64,000 nt of DNA from Neolentinus lepideus HHB14362 ss-1 (lineage: Eukaryota; Basidiomycota; Agaricomycetes; Gloeophyllales; Gloeophyllaceae), in NCBI GenBank assembly GCA_001632425.1, contig KV425600.1, positions 123,926 to 187,925 of the forward strand, given 5' to 3'. The notes under the pieces are model-generated. The model searched no databases, was not told the DNA's origin, and was given only the letters and a program-made list of their open reading frames with translations. How positions within the stretch are numbered: position 1 is the first letter of the stretch; every line of letters starts with the position of its first letter. The translations under genes and the position numbers were made by a program. This document shows positions 10,591-21,785 of this stretch, piece after piece.

Positions 10591-11593
10591 ATGCAGCTGT
10601 TCGCATCTTTGCTTCTCGCTGCAGTCACTTTTGTGTCCGTCCCTGCCTCTGAGGCGAAATCCCTCCGCGTATGGAATAATTGTGCAAGTAAAATCACCCT
10701 TTCTCTACGAATAGACCTCTTACAAGCACTGTCCATAGGGTGACCGCGTCTGGTTCCACGAAGTCTACGGATCGTTCAGCCAAGTGTATGGCGTCAACTC
10801 CCATGATGGTACCTATTTAAGCATGCCCCCGGATAACGAGGGTGTAGCAGTCAAAGTGTATACGGGATGCTCGGACGACTCTGCGACGTCCTGCACGACC
10901 GGTGGCGTCAACAACAACGGCGGCGCATCTCCGTTCATCATTGCGGAGGCGACGTATGTCGGAAATACGGTGAACTATGACATCTCTCCCCTGTATGGCT
11001 ATAACAGGGCCATCAAGAGTAGGCAGCGTCATTCCCCATTAACTTCAACGGAAATAACTCACTCTCCATGTACTCAGTTAACACTGGCGATACTAACTGC
11101 CCCGGTGTTCAATGCAATATCAATAGCGGTTGCCCCGTGCCTGGCCCCGACGGTTCATGCTACGCGCCGTGTTGCTCATCGGCCAGCGGATGCTTGGGTA
11201 CAAACAACTGCCCGTACGACTCCAACCCTAATTACAATCATGCCTACGTAAGTTACGCCCTATACCACTATCGCCGCATAGATGTGATGACGTTACGCTA
11301 TTTCTCAGGGCGCTCCCGGTGCCAACAGCGATTGGTATCATAATGCTTGCCCTAATGCATACTCCTTCCCTGACGATGATTGTTCTAAGTTAGCATCATA
11401 CTACCTTCAATCTCTGAAATATAAAGCTGACTTTTGCACCTAGTTACGGACACACACCTGACGTCTCATGTGGTGACAACACCGATGGTACGTCCACATT
11501 CACCCAAAGCGTCGAAAGTTGCGGCTAATTTCGGGTTTAGTTACCGTTACTCTGTGCCCGAACGGCGCATCCAGCAACTATAATTTCTGCTAG
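10591..11593 (+). CDS. Thaumatin-like secreted protein, frame probably disrupted
   Basis: The N terminus is a clear signal peptide (MQLFASLLLAAVTFVSV...), followed by SLRVWNNCAS, the usual start of a mature thaumatin-like protein. Later exons give VAVKVYTGCSDD, a YDISPLYGYN segment, and a cysteine-rich part with CPGVQC, CYAPCC and CPNAYSFPDDDC, ending VTVTLCPNGASSNYNFC. The cysteine pattern and the YDIS and AYS(F)PDDD segments match the thaumatin/osmotin fold. Three 3' introns splice cleanly. Two places do not. The first intron joins in frame only if its donor is moved upstream so that VWNNC is lost, and near 11017-11030 the frame must shift by one base with no intron available. The gene is either a young pseudogene or carries sequence errors. 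If functional, the product acts outside the cell on glucans or other fungi. Confidence 0.6.
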
Positions 11594-11705
11594 AGCAAAG
11601 ATTTTGGTATCTCACAGCAGTCGATGTGCAGAGGCGTGGCTCCTAATCTGAGTAGTATTTATTGCATTTACGAAGAAATTTGTCACCAACAACAGCCAAT
11701 CTCCG

Positions 11706-13534
11706 CTATAAAGCTTTATTCTTAACGTACTCTTCGAACATATTGATTACCTGCGCTCGATCTGCATCGATTGTTGTGAGCCAGGCCCGACTTTGCAGCT
11801 CCTCTAAGCTCTTTCCCAAGTCCTGCAATGTGTCCTCGTTGACGAGATCACCATCAGCCCCAGACTGGCGAATAATGTCCCCGTCTGTGAAACCTGGCCA
11901 GTTGAACTCGTACATCAGACCAGCCCTTCTCGAGCCCTCTAGGACACTGCGAGCGAATGGGCGACGAATCTTGTCATAGATACGGAGCGCTTCCTGCACG
12001 GTCTCTCGCGTGCATCCTGGATGCAGGAGAAGACAAGAAAGTATGTACGCGTCCTGGACTTTCATAATGCCGGGAAGTCAGAGGATGATTGTATTGCAAC
12101 GCGTACCTCTATGGCCTGTCCTGCACCATTTCCTTGATGCGGTACCATTGCATGAGCCTGCAGTGAGTCTCGTTCAGAGGTGTCGACCGAAGAATGCCGC
12201 TCAAGAGACCCACAGCATCACCAATAAGTGCTACTCGTCCTGTGTCCGAGATATAACAATCTAGAGGTCTCATTGCGTGAATGGCCCATCTGGAGGGGTT
12301 CTCTATGCACTATGGGTTTCGAAATCAGCTAAGAAGTACTGAGAATCACGAAATATATGCTGACAAGGAGCAAATCCTGAGCATCTTTTTCAAAATCCGT
12401 GAACGCGGATAGAAGCTCGGCCTGAGGTACTGTCGTAACCGTAGGTCCCCCGAAATCGGTTCCCTCAAGCTCCGGACGAGAATAGAAGGCAACGACATTG
12501 ATTATCTTGCCCTGGGAGACGGCGTACACGACAAGGTGCTGAGGATATGCGTTACTAAGACTGACAAGAGGATGCGGGTAGCGGCCGACCACACTTTGTT
12601 TTTTCCGCAATACTAAGTACGAGATCATCTTTAGAGATACCACTGTCAGCAAGCTTGCACCACTTACTATCACAGGACAATAGTAAGGATCCACAACAAA
12701 GTCGGGAGCCCTCTTCAAGAGGACCTCTCTTGGAATCAAGCCCCTGTATGCTACTGTACCAGTCCACATAGGATGGACCTGTTTCATAAGACGAGCCGCT
12801 CTCTCGTGTTCTCCTTGAGAGGTCGCAGCGTTGATTTTCTTGTTGAACACTGCTGCTCGTACGGCGGATTTGATTCCATCAGCGCCTAAGACGATGTCAC
12901 ACAGGGCCATCGAACCGTCGTGGAAATGCAGCACGATGGGCTCATCGAGACTGGAAGGCTCGTCGAGAGAAACCAAGCGCTTAGCAAAATGGGTCCTACA
13001 TGAAGAGGACATATTTCTGAGGATGGTTTGCTGAAAGTCCGCTCGGCGACATCCGATGGAAGTACCTGTTCAAGAGCAGGAAGTCTCAATCACAGGATCA
13101 TGTATGGGACTGAGTAGATCACCTCGTCCGTGCATCTTGTAATAGTTGAGCCCTTCGGGCTGGTCTGATTTGCGAAGGCTGAGTAATTGCACGTCTAAAA
13201 AACTATTGGTAGTCCTACAAAAAGCATGCTGGAAATTTCGAACCGGCTTCTTCGTCTTTAATATCCGGCATGCTGGAAACAACAGCAAGGTCTCTATCGA
13301 GGCCCATGTTGCGAAATATCTGCCAAACTCTAGGCCACATGCTAATGCCGGCACCGATCTCAGAGAACTCGTGAGCCGCCTCATAGATGTGGACTTCAAT
13401 TTCAGGACATTTGGACAAGCCCATAGCGAGGACGAGACCAGCTATGCCTCCGCCGCTGGTTTATCATATCAGTCAACGGGGTAAATGAAGCTATGGACGA
13501 CGTACATAATAGCGACACGAACTTTGCACTCCAT
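11706..13534 (-). CDS. FAD-dependent monooxygenase (salicylate hydroxylase-like)
   Basis: Exons splice from MECKVRVAIIGGGIAGLVLAMG to a stop at 11706. The GGGIAG dinucleotide-binding loop is near residue 10 and is split by the first intron. The acidic end of strand two (VHIYEAA) follows, then GAGISMWPR. The DG motif appears as VLGADGIKSAVR in the long middle exon (12329-13012). A GRVALIGDA / AHAMVPHQGNGAGQAIE segment is interrupted by one intron exactly after GDA; this is the GD motif that binds FAD ribose. The C terminus reads EDAYILSCLLLHPG and onward. The order is that of group A flavin monooxygenases, which hydroxylate aromatic compounds using NAD(P)H. The substrate cannot be told from sequence. 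All three FAD motifs are present, so the enzyme is probably active. Confidence 0.88.
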
Positions 13535-14491
13535 CTCGGTTGAGAGTGAATCGTCCTGCTTGGTACTAGATTGTATGGCAAGCTGCTTGATGCCGAGGAC
13601 AGACTTTAGCCAGCCTTTGAATGGAGAGTGATTACTCAGGTACGGACACGACATCCCGTGATACTTGCTGAGAACATCTAATTTCAGGTAAGAACACCCG
13701 ATAGTAGAGTAAGAATAGAACTGGTCTGGGACTCCCGCACCATGCTGGTATCGATAGCATACTGGGGTTCGCAGGTAGCGGTAATTGGACTGCTCTAGCT
13801 CAGTAATCTTACATACACGCATGATAGAGACGTTAACCGGTGCACAGACAGTTATTTGGGAGCTTCTTGCGGTATATGGTCGACCACCCCAGTCGATGTC
13901 GACGTCTATCCCCGATACAACTGCTCTTCAAAAAATGTTAAGATACCTTGAAGTGAATTTTAAACTCCGTTTGTTCCACCTTTGACAACGGCATTTGAAA
14001 CTCCGATCCCTATTAATTATTAGTGATAGCGTAGACATTGGCGTTCAACGGAAGTGTCAACCATTGGCATCAACGCACTGTCATCTCAACAAAATGTGTA
14101 TGAAACGTGCGTCAACACATCTAATTTTGTCAAGGCATTGGTACCATCTCTGAATCTGACGTATCATGCCATTCATACGTACATGTACCTCGCGCCAACG
14201 GACTGTCCTCGATCAAATTCCTCTTTCCTGACTTTGGACTGGCAGTTGACTACAAACACCTGGTTGTCCCGTGAGACGCGGTCGTACGTTACCTGTAATT
14301 TGACGTCCAACCTCTGCCTCCCTATCTTGTCCTGGGAAGCGGTCTTTTTCTTCGGTTGTCGCTGCGCTTCTATCCAGGGTTCAATGGGGCTTAGCATGCA
14401 TTTCGAAGTACTGGACTGTATTTATTAGCACTAGATGTGGCGGAGTCCGCCCTCCCATATTTTATGGCGCGGCACCTTGAATCTGTTCTTC
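13535..14491. other. No supported gene
   Basis: This is the upstream region of the divergent monooxygenase and membrane-protein genes. A plus-strand frame of 124 codons at 14054-14428 has no recognisable feature and no splice partner that I can defend. Confidence 0.4.
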
Positions 14492-15972
14492 ATGGTCAAC
14501 TGGGAGAGCGAGCAGGAGATGGTGCGTGATGCCCTTGCATACAGCAAGATATGGCCTGTATTCATGGGTATTTACGTGTGCGTGTCTCGTGCGTCTGCGA
14601 TGTTAGAATCACTCATAACCACTTCACGGGTAGATACGACTTTTTCCTGACGCTCTGGTTTGACTGGTGGTTGATCTCCGGCCAGATTCCATTTCGATGG
14701 CCATACGTGAGCCAGCGGTATTTCTATCTATGCATAGGGCTCGATTTACTCTAGGACCAGGTATCCTACCTATTGGGCCGGTATTCAACTCTCGTGTTGT
14801 TCATCGTGCTGTTAGTAAGAACAATCGTTGTCTCGGATGACTTATGACGAGCGAGACTCTTTCTCTAGCATCACGCTGAAGGGTGGGTCATATCCGAACG
14901 GCTGTGATGGTGCTTCTTTCCTTCAGTGTGTGACACATTCACAGTATAGCTGACCTATCCGAAGCTAGATTCCATGTCCTCACGGTTAGTCATAAGTCAG
15001 CAATACCGAGCGTGTTCTTTCATGTATGTGGTATTCAGATTGTCATAGTTCTAGGCAACGCTTGTGCCTCTTTTAATCTCGCAATACGAACGTGAGTTAA
15101 CACCTCTTTGCTCCAAGTTTATTTTGTCCTTGAGACTGTTTACAGCGTCAGAATATGGCAAAGCCAGTCCATTGTGCTTGGCATTGTGACGACGTTTATA
15201 CTGGTTCAGTGGGGTGTTTTATTATCGGGTCAGTGCGGTATTCATCCCCTACGGAATTCCTGCCGTGATCCTTACGCGCACACCAGGGACCATAAAATTC
15301 CTCCGGACGCAATTCGACCCGCAATTTGGGTGCTTCGTGATCGCTCCCCACAGCGTCCAAATTATGCTGGTGTACTCCGCGAGTAAGAGGACAGATCCTG
15401 CTTTAAGCCTATCCGAATTAAGTACCCCGTAGATTTACTCGTGGACGTGTCTGTCCTTGTCATTGGTATGATAGGCTTGACAAGAGGTGGATCGGACCTT
15501 CGCATATGGCGGTTGGGTGATCTGTCCCGTATACTGTTAACTCAAGGCATGCTGTATTTTCTCGTGACCTCCATCGTCAACGCATTCTCAGTGGTGGGGT
15601 CACTACATATCCGATGTGACCGTCTCTTCAATTGCTCTCTACAGGTGTTTGCCGCCTTGAATCTGAATAGTAAGTGACTGGATCGTCTTATATTTCGTTG
15701 GATCCCATACAAATCGTTATATCCAGCTATCATGGATATAATGCTCAGTGTACCAGGTACTTCATCTTGATACAAGCTTCACAGAGCCTGCTAACTTTCT
15801 TTGACCAGCTGTAGTCGTCAGGTACGTGCGATTTAGAAGCTGGATTAATGATGAATGAAACAGTCTCTGCGGTATCCGCAGTACTATGGCCTCTTGTCGA
15901 TGCGTCACGTCCTTAATCTGGTTGTACAAAGTTCCAAACGACACTCAGTGCGTTGGTGGGCGTGATCAGTAA
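14492..15972 (+). CDS. DUF6533-like seven-helix membrane protein
   Basis: Many short exons give successive hydrophobic segments in the order known for the mushroom DUF6533 membrane family: YDFFLTLWFDWWL, then VSYLLGRYSTLVLFIVLL, IVIVLGNACASFNLAIRT, a segment ending TTFILVQWGVLL, FGCFVIAPHSV, and LLTQGMLYFLVTSIVNAF. LNTIMDIMLSVPAVVVSTMASCRCV follows across two small introns, and a stop lies near 15972. RYSTL and the cysteine-containing extracellular loop are family hallmarks. These proteins look receptor-like but have no proven function. The family's acidic motif after the first YD segment is poorly preserved here. The start codon and the second exon are uncertain, and partial decay is possible. 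Confidence 0.6.
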
Positions 15973-16639
15973 GAAGAGCTATTGATCAGCTTCCCACTAG
16001 AGTCGACGGAACTGCCCCGGTATGTGCTGGAGTACTAGGTCATGTCGAGTTCACTTCAGTCATGGAACTTCCCTGGTATCGCCTTCCCTATCCCCCAATG
16101 AGACTCGAGCTGACGTTCACATGGATTAGGTTACCTGGGAGTACATCTTGTCTTCCGGTGCCCCAGGAAACCGTAGGATCAGTCACCTACCAATCTCCGT
16201 CGACCGTGCGCTCGAATTCCCCAAGTCCGCTTCCAGAAGTCGACGTATAACGAGACTTCTGGGTCCAAACACGACCGATTTCGTACGAGAGAATCTTCGA
16301 CGTGCAATCCTACTAGTAGTACTATGCTGCGGCTTCCTGATTGCCCCTGTCCGCGAACACCGAATGCGACTGTACTGCGATCTATGGGATTAGATTTCGT
16401 CAAAGGACGCGACTATACTTTGAACACAGAACAGCAACGAAGGTGCAGGGGGGGTATGGGTAATTACAGCAATATCCAGTAAAATACATTACAAACTTCG
16501 CAGACGCACAATGATTACGTGGTAGATACAGTGTCCAAGTCTCGTAAGTGCGCAGGCGACAGGGAGATGCGCGTGTATACAGTAGCGACCGTGATTCATT
16601 TCGAGCTCTTCAACTTGATCAGCAAGGGGTTTGTCGGAT
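15973..16639. other. No supported gene
   Basis: Only short overlapping frames exist on both strands (for example 16148-16393 plus). None shows a recognisable motif or consistent splice sites. Confidence 0.4.
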
Positions 16640-17215
16640 CTATGACGCTATCGCTATGCCGGTGTCGATTCTGGAACATAAACCCCGCGGATGATCATGA
16701 GTAACTCGATAAATCAACGATGTCAAGGTATATTTTACCCCGATAGCGCTCAAGTTTGTTCCGCGATACGACGGTAACTGAGGTTGGCTCAGAGAGGGCA
16801 ACACCAGCAATCCCTCGAGTTGCTGCGTGTACCAGATACCATCGTCCTCGACGTCGTCCTCCACCGATAACCCCGAGTCATCGTCTTCGTCGTCCGACAA
16901 AGACGGGAGGAAGGATTCGTCCTCAGGCAAAGAAAGTTGGGAAACGTGACCGTCGTCACTTGGGCCCCGACGAGCTCCATGCTCGTCCAGCCTGCTTGCG
17001 ATCTCGCTGAAGCTGGACTCTGTGGTAGTGGTCTCTCCGCTGAAGCAGCTGAACAAAGACGGTGTTGATGCTCGGCTCGTCTTGGACAGCGGTGAAATTG
17101 GGGAAGGAGGTGGACGAGGAAAGTGCAACGCAAGGCCACTCTCACTGAAATTGAGCTCGAAAGAGTCCTCCTTTACATGATGACTGTGCGATTTCGAGGA
17201 TTGTGCGCTCTGCAA
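16640..17215 (-). CDS. Hypothetical serine-rich acidic protein
   Basis: An open frame of 191 codons starts MQSAQSSKSHSHH. It is rich in Ser and Pro in the first third (FPRPPPSPISPLSK), then strongly acidic (SLSDDEDDDSGLSVEDDVEDD), followed by DGIWYTQQLEGLLVLPSLS. Acidic stretches ending in a WY-containing segment before a proline/serine-rich tail occur in uncharacterised basidiomycete proteins. Upstream exons between 17223 and 17608 are possible but not demonstrable, and the last 30 residues may be intron read-through. No function is assigned. Confidence 0.4.
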   Translation of the reverse strand: MQSAQSSKSHSHHVKEDSFELNFSESGLALHFPRPPPSPISPLSKTSRASTPSLFSCFSGETTTTESSFSEIASRLDEHGARRGPSDDGHVSQLSLPEDESFLPSLSDDEDDDSGLSVEDDVEDDGIWYTQQLEGLLVLPSLSQPQLPSYRGTNLSAIGVKYTLTSLIYRVTHDHPRGLCSRIDTGIAIAS

Positions 17216-20050
17216 GCGAATGTCAATCGATGGAAAGACTCGAATAGTAAATCAACCACATACAATAGGCATTTTGGAGGCTAGAGATGTGGCTTCGAGC
17301 TGCCAGAGTGCCGCAAAGCGACGTTTCGATTTTATGACCGCGGCTGCTGGCCTGTTTCGGTTCGGTGATTGGATCATAGTGGACAAGTAGGCCTTTTGAC
17401 AGGTGGCTGTCCTCGCTGGTCGTGAAGTGCAATAAAGTAACTTGATACGAAGATATATACTCCTGGACGAGGGTGGATCACTGCAGAGGAGGAGACATAC
17501 CCTCTGCAGTAGATTTGATAGGTAGTAAGCGTTGATGTACGCATCCTGCGAAGAGCTCTTTATAAGCGACTTCACGACAGGTGGTCTTACGGAAGCGAAG
17601 GCCTTCAATCAAGAAGAGGCATAATTTGACGTGCAAACGCAGCAACGCCTTCTGCAGCCTTCTGCGTCAAGCCTTCTGCCTTGTAAGTGCACTAGGCCAG
17701 GGTGGTCCAGCCGTGGTCGATGCCGACCTCGAAGCGTTTAGTTACGAACAGCCCCTGACCCTGAGGGTCTATTATGAGAATATTAAATAACGGAAAGAAA
17801 CCACTGGCACCGTTGTTACACCCATTTACCGAGATGGTCGACAACGTAGCTGGTTGTGAGAGCTAAAAATATCTGCGACAGATAACAGCAGATAACGGTG
17901 ATGCTCAAATAGCTGTCGGCATGTTCAAGTCTCAAGACATCAAGAAAGCCTTGTTCCATGAGCGTACTTGATGAAACGCGAACCTCCAGTGCAGGATTAG
18001 TTTCCTCCTCGGGAATCAATACGTCTTGTTCGTATACGACGCTAGCTATGGAATCTATGTGGAAAGGTGTTCTCATCGCACTACAAGAAATCCAGAAAAA
18101 ACAGCTCAAGCCGTGTATATACCGGAATATGGCAGCTGATGGCCCCAATTAACGCGTGGTTTTTGATTTGATCAGCTCTGCGTTTTGTCGGGCACCAATT
18201 CTGTGCCTGATTTTTTTTTCCTTTTTTTTTTTAGGAATGGGAGTGTCAGACGTCCGGCACCCAGACAAAGCTCGTTCCTGGGCACCCGTTCAAGCGTTGA
18301 TGCTTATACGTTGGACGTAAAGCACTAGTAGACACGCGCACAATCCAAATTGATTCCAAACCTACCCAGTAAACAGGCTGCTTGATCAGGTGAGCTTCGA
18401 AAAGTATATCATCGTCTACTGGCTAACACATGAACCTCGAGCATTCCCACCGTGAACACATGTTCCCCTTTGAGTCTATGGATTCGATTGGAAACGATCA
18501 CGTCAATTCAGCACGTTCAAGTCGAGACTGAACTTGTTAGCCATCGTCGATAAGTCAAAGTAAGTTGGAGAAACTTAGTCAGTGTTGTGCCGGTTGGCAG
18601 GCAATGCAATCCTCCCAACAAAATGAGGACGCGGAAAGATCCGAAATTATGTAATGTATTCCCGTGAGCTACGCCGTTGCTCCGCGGGAGCGGCCACTGT
18701 CCTACTGCATCCCACCATGCTATAAACCAAGAATATTTACGGCGGGAAATGAGATAAAATGGTAACGAGTATCTGTAGAAACAAAATAAGAGCAAATAAA
18801 ACAACTGGATAGAGAGAGATACCTCTGTAAGAGCAGCAAAGGATATGCGAGCGTCCTAATATAGATAGTATTTAAACATCAGAATACTATATCCCTTAGT
18901 GTATTGGTTATATCGTCGAGTAGTCCTTAGTCTCGTTTGTCACATTAAAGGATTGTTGGTTCGATTCTTGCTGGTAGCATGAATATATTATTGCCTCAGT
19001 CGACATAAGTGTGCATCTCAAGTCATCGTGCATATCCTACCACTTTTTTAAATTTACCTTTTTACCTTTCCAATGATGGGGCCTGGTTTTCAGTCCCAAT
19101 GATTAGCTAGATCAATTATGGTACCTCCAGCACTATGCTTATTTTGTTCAATTGTCCCAGAGCCAGAACCCAGAGTACTAAGTAATACACTGTACCACTA
19201 ATAACCGAGACTCAGCAAAATCTGATACTCTCAAGCAGTGCGCGCTCCGGCGCAGTAACTCGCTAGGCGCACTGCAGTTGCCGCACGGGCGCCACGACCT
19301 TCCGTTTCAGGGATTCTGGATCTTGCCGAGTCCTCATTTTGTTGGGAGGATTGCACGTTCTGCCGGTTGGCGTCTGCGAGGTTCGGTTTACACGTCAACT
19401 TTAGAACTAGTTGACTACGGTTTGGACAACCGAGATTTTTGGACAACTCTTCCCACGAACCGAACCTTGCCACTATACCAATTATAGAAATGAGTGGCTG
19501 AAGAGACATTATTGATGTCTGCCCTCTGTGATGCTCGCACAATTACAGAAAGACATATATAATTGTTCTTATATATTAGAATAGTAGTGGTCTTTCAAAT
19601 GCAGTCAAAATGGTGCATCAATACTGGTCAATAGTGCCTATTTTATGCCTTTTATTCAGTACATTGAGATGGCATGTCCTGCGCCGGCTCTCCGCGAGCC
19701 CTCTATTGCATAGGCTCGCCACTTCTCAATTGAAGCTCCTCTCGCGGTACTCGGTCGACTTGCGAAGCGGCTGGGCCAATTCGACAGTATTTTGGCAAGT
19801 GGCGTGACATTGCACCAAATGTATGTTCAGACTTAGACAAAATTCGACGCCGTTAGCAGTAGCACTTACGGTTTCCATTCTTTGTGAACAGGTACACTAT
19901 GGCAGACTGACTGAATTATTACTATAGTTCCATCTATTGATTTGTCTGTTCATCTGGCCATATTATATAGCAGTTCGGGATCCAGCTCCTGTACTTGCAG
20001 CATCTCTTGTATTTCGAGCTTGACTGTCACACAACACTCGGTTGGCACTT
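17216..20050. other. Gene-poor stretch
   Basis: Across 2.8 kb I see only short frames without motifs. The composition is AT-richer than the neighbouring genes, with homopolymer runs (T tracts near 18210-18230). A tRNA-like relic lies at 18890-18978. Confidence 0.5.
18890..18978 (+). other. tRNA-like relic with RNA polymerase III A and B boxes
   Basis: TAGTGTATTGG (18897-18907) fits the A box consensus and GGTTCGATTC (18958-18967) fits the B box, about 50 bases apart as in a tRNA gene. The seven bases before the A box do not pair with those after the T-arm, so an intact cloverleaf does not form. It is best read as a degenerate tRNA or the head of a tRNA-derived SINE. Confidence 0.45.
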
Positions 20051-20055
20051 GATAC

Positions 20056-20240
20056 TGTAGATTTTTAATAGAAGACTGGTACACTGGCAGTTAAGCCGTA
20101 GGATTACAAGCCCATGAGGAGGGCGCTGTCCCTCGGGCTTTATATACTACTTGTACAAAATGCTAGAATATACTACAATATCCATGAAATTCAATGGGTT
20201 AACCTAATTCCTAATTTATATTCCTGAGCAATTTCCAACA
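20056..20240 (-). repeat. LTR of the miniature element, left copy
   Basis: 185 bp, bounded by TGTAGATTTTT and AATTTCCAACA. It contains a short palindrome-rich core, AGCCCATGAGGAGGGCGCTG, followed by CCCTCGGGCTTTATA, a possible TATA-bearing stem. Confidence 0.92.
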
Positions 20241-20752
20241 CTCCCCCATTGCTCAGAATATCTTCAGAAATAAAACCACAAAATTCCAAAATTCCAGAAC
20301 CACTGAGCTCCCCCATAAGCTAAATTCTTGAAGCCGGAGACATTGTGCTTGCAGCCGGAGCAACACATGCTTACTGCACTGGCGGCGTCGGAGTGACTAA
20401 CACTTGCCGCCCGAGATCGACACACGATCTCCGCACCGTCTTACTCCAAATCGAGGTTTTCTTCTTCAATCCTAAAATGCAAATTCTTCATCACTGGTTA
20501 ATACTAAATTGACCTTCTCCTCCTTCCCCTTTGGACAGTTTCTCGCTATATGCCCATGCTCATTGCACTTGTAGCACCTCAGACTCGCTTGAGTATGTGG
20601 GCCACGAGCAGCTAAAGCCATGTTCGGCAAGGTCTCCGGGGTCCCACCACATCTGCCTTCTTCATCCAGGAGGGCGCCGGTGATGTCCGAGATGATGTTA
20701 TGTAAGCAGGATAAGCGGAGAGCCAGGTCTTTGTACTAGTCTGATGGGCTTG
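20241..20752 (-). pseudogene. Gag remnant with zinc knuckle
   Basis: Read on the minus strand, the interior contains YKDLALRLSCLHNIISDIT, then TQASLRCYKCNEHGHIARNC with CX2CX4HX4C spacing, then PKGKEEKVNLVLTSDEEFAF and a stop. This is the C-terminal part of a retrotransposon Gag. There is no start codon context for a full Gag, and all of Pol is missing. Confidence 0.75.
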
Positions 20753-20937
20753 TGTAGATTTTTAATAGAAGACTGGTACACTGGCGGTTAAGCCGTAGGA
20801 TTACAAGCCCATGAGGAGGGCGCTGTCCCTCGGGCTTTATATACTACTTGTACAAAATGCTAGAATATACTACAATATCCATGAAATTCAATGGGTTAAC
20901 CTAATTCCTAATTTATATTCCTGAGCAATTTCCAACA
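20753..20937 (-). repeat. LTR of the miniature element, right copy
   Basis: Identical to 20056-20240 except for one A-to-G change in the GGCAGTTA segment. Confidence 0.92.
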
Positions 20938-20942
20938 GATAC

Positions 20943-21785
20943 TGTCTCGAGGAGTGCAACAGCGAGGACAAGGAGGGTCCTCTTGATGTGTTCGGTGAAT
21001 ACACAGATGTTGAACAATCTTGAATGACACATTTATAGTTACATTGGATTGAGAATTGCTAATATAGTACATAGAGTAATGACAGAGAAAGTACCGAGAG
21101 GAGTGCCTTCGTGCAACACTCATGTGACATCAGATTCAAGAGTGATTGAGCGAAATTTCGCCAAGTCCGTTGTCACGCTTGGCGGCAAACACCGTGTGAC
21201 CCTAGGCTGTGTGACCGCCGGATTGGCCCAGTCCGCTCGCAAGCTCGCCTCTTCCTTCTCTCCTGTCTTTTCGAGAAGACGCGTGCATTGCGTGCTGGAT
21301 TGGTGACGAGTCTAGGAGTCTACACATGCTATGCTAGGTATATAATACACTTTATTGTGTTATTCGAGGCAATACATAGGCCGTGGGTAACCAGCGCCAC
21401 AGTTGCCCGGTTTGGTGACCGAAAGTGGGCGTTGACGTCAACCAGTTGCGAACCGGCACAACACTGGGAGAAACGGCCGAATTTATCCCACGCCCCCGAC
21501 CCGCTGCCGACTCGCTCTGCAGCAGTCTTGGTCATCCTTGCCGAGAAGCGAAAGCACAGCAGCGGACTTGCCGCCGGATGCCCGCCACTCTGCCACAATG
21601 AACATGCAAGGTGTTCAGTATTTCTGCCACAACTATGGGACGGCCCCAAGTCTCACATATGCCGTTCGGGACCTTAACCGGTGACGTAGAAGCCTTCACA
21701 TCTCCATTCAACCGAAGTGCCGTCAGCGAAATAAATAGCACTCCAAGCGCTCCCGTTCCTATTAACATCTGTTAGTATCGCCATC
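20943..21785. other. Upstream region of the sulfite-oxidase-type gene
   Basis: No reading frame here has support. The plus-strand frame at 21288-21677 and the minus-strand frame at 21329-21649 lie over each other and show no motif. Regulatory sequence for the downstream gene is presumed. Confidence 0.4.

Larger units (their letters stand above)
20056..20937 (-). mobile_element. Miniature non-autonomous LTR element (TRIM-like)
   Basis: Two 185-bp direct repeats (20056-20240 and 20753-20937) differ at one base and enclose only 512 bp. The five bases GATAC flank both sides (20051-20055, 20938-20942). The LTRs run TG...CA. The minus strand has a GGGGGAG purine tract next to the 20240 edge, so the coding direction is minus. 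The interior keeps a Gag fragment with a zinc knuckle but no protease, integrase or reverse transcriptase, so movement would need proteins from a related element. The near identity of the LTRs implies a very recent insertion. Confidence 0.92.

Noticed and set aside
10591..13534. Thaumatin-like and monooxygenase genes as a secondary-metabolite cluster
   Set aside because: No synthase, transporter or regulator of a biosynthetic cluster lies nearby; adjacency alone does not support it.
18890..18978. Functional tRNA gene
   Set aside because: A and B boxes fit, but the acceptor arms do not pair, so no working tRNA is claimed.
21288..21677. Plus-strand frame of 129 codons upstream of the sulfite-oxidase-type gene
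   Set aside because: It is matched by an equally long minus-strand frame over the same bases, a sign of GC-rich noncoding sequence, and has no motif.
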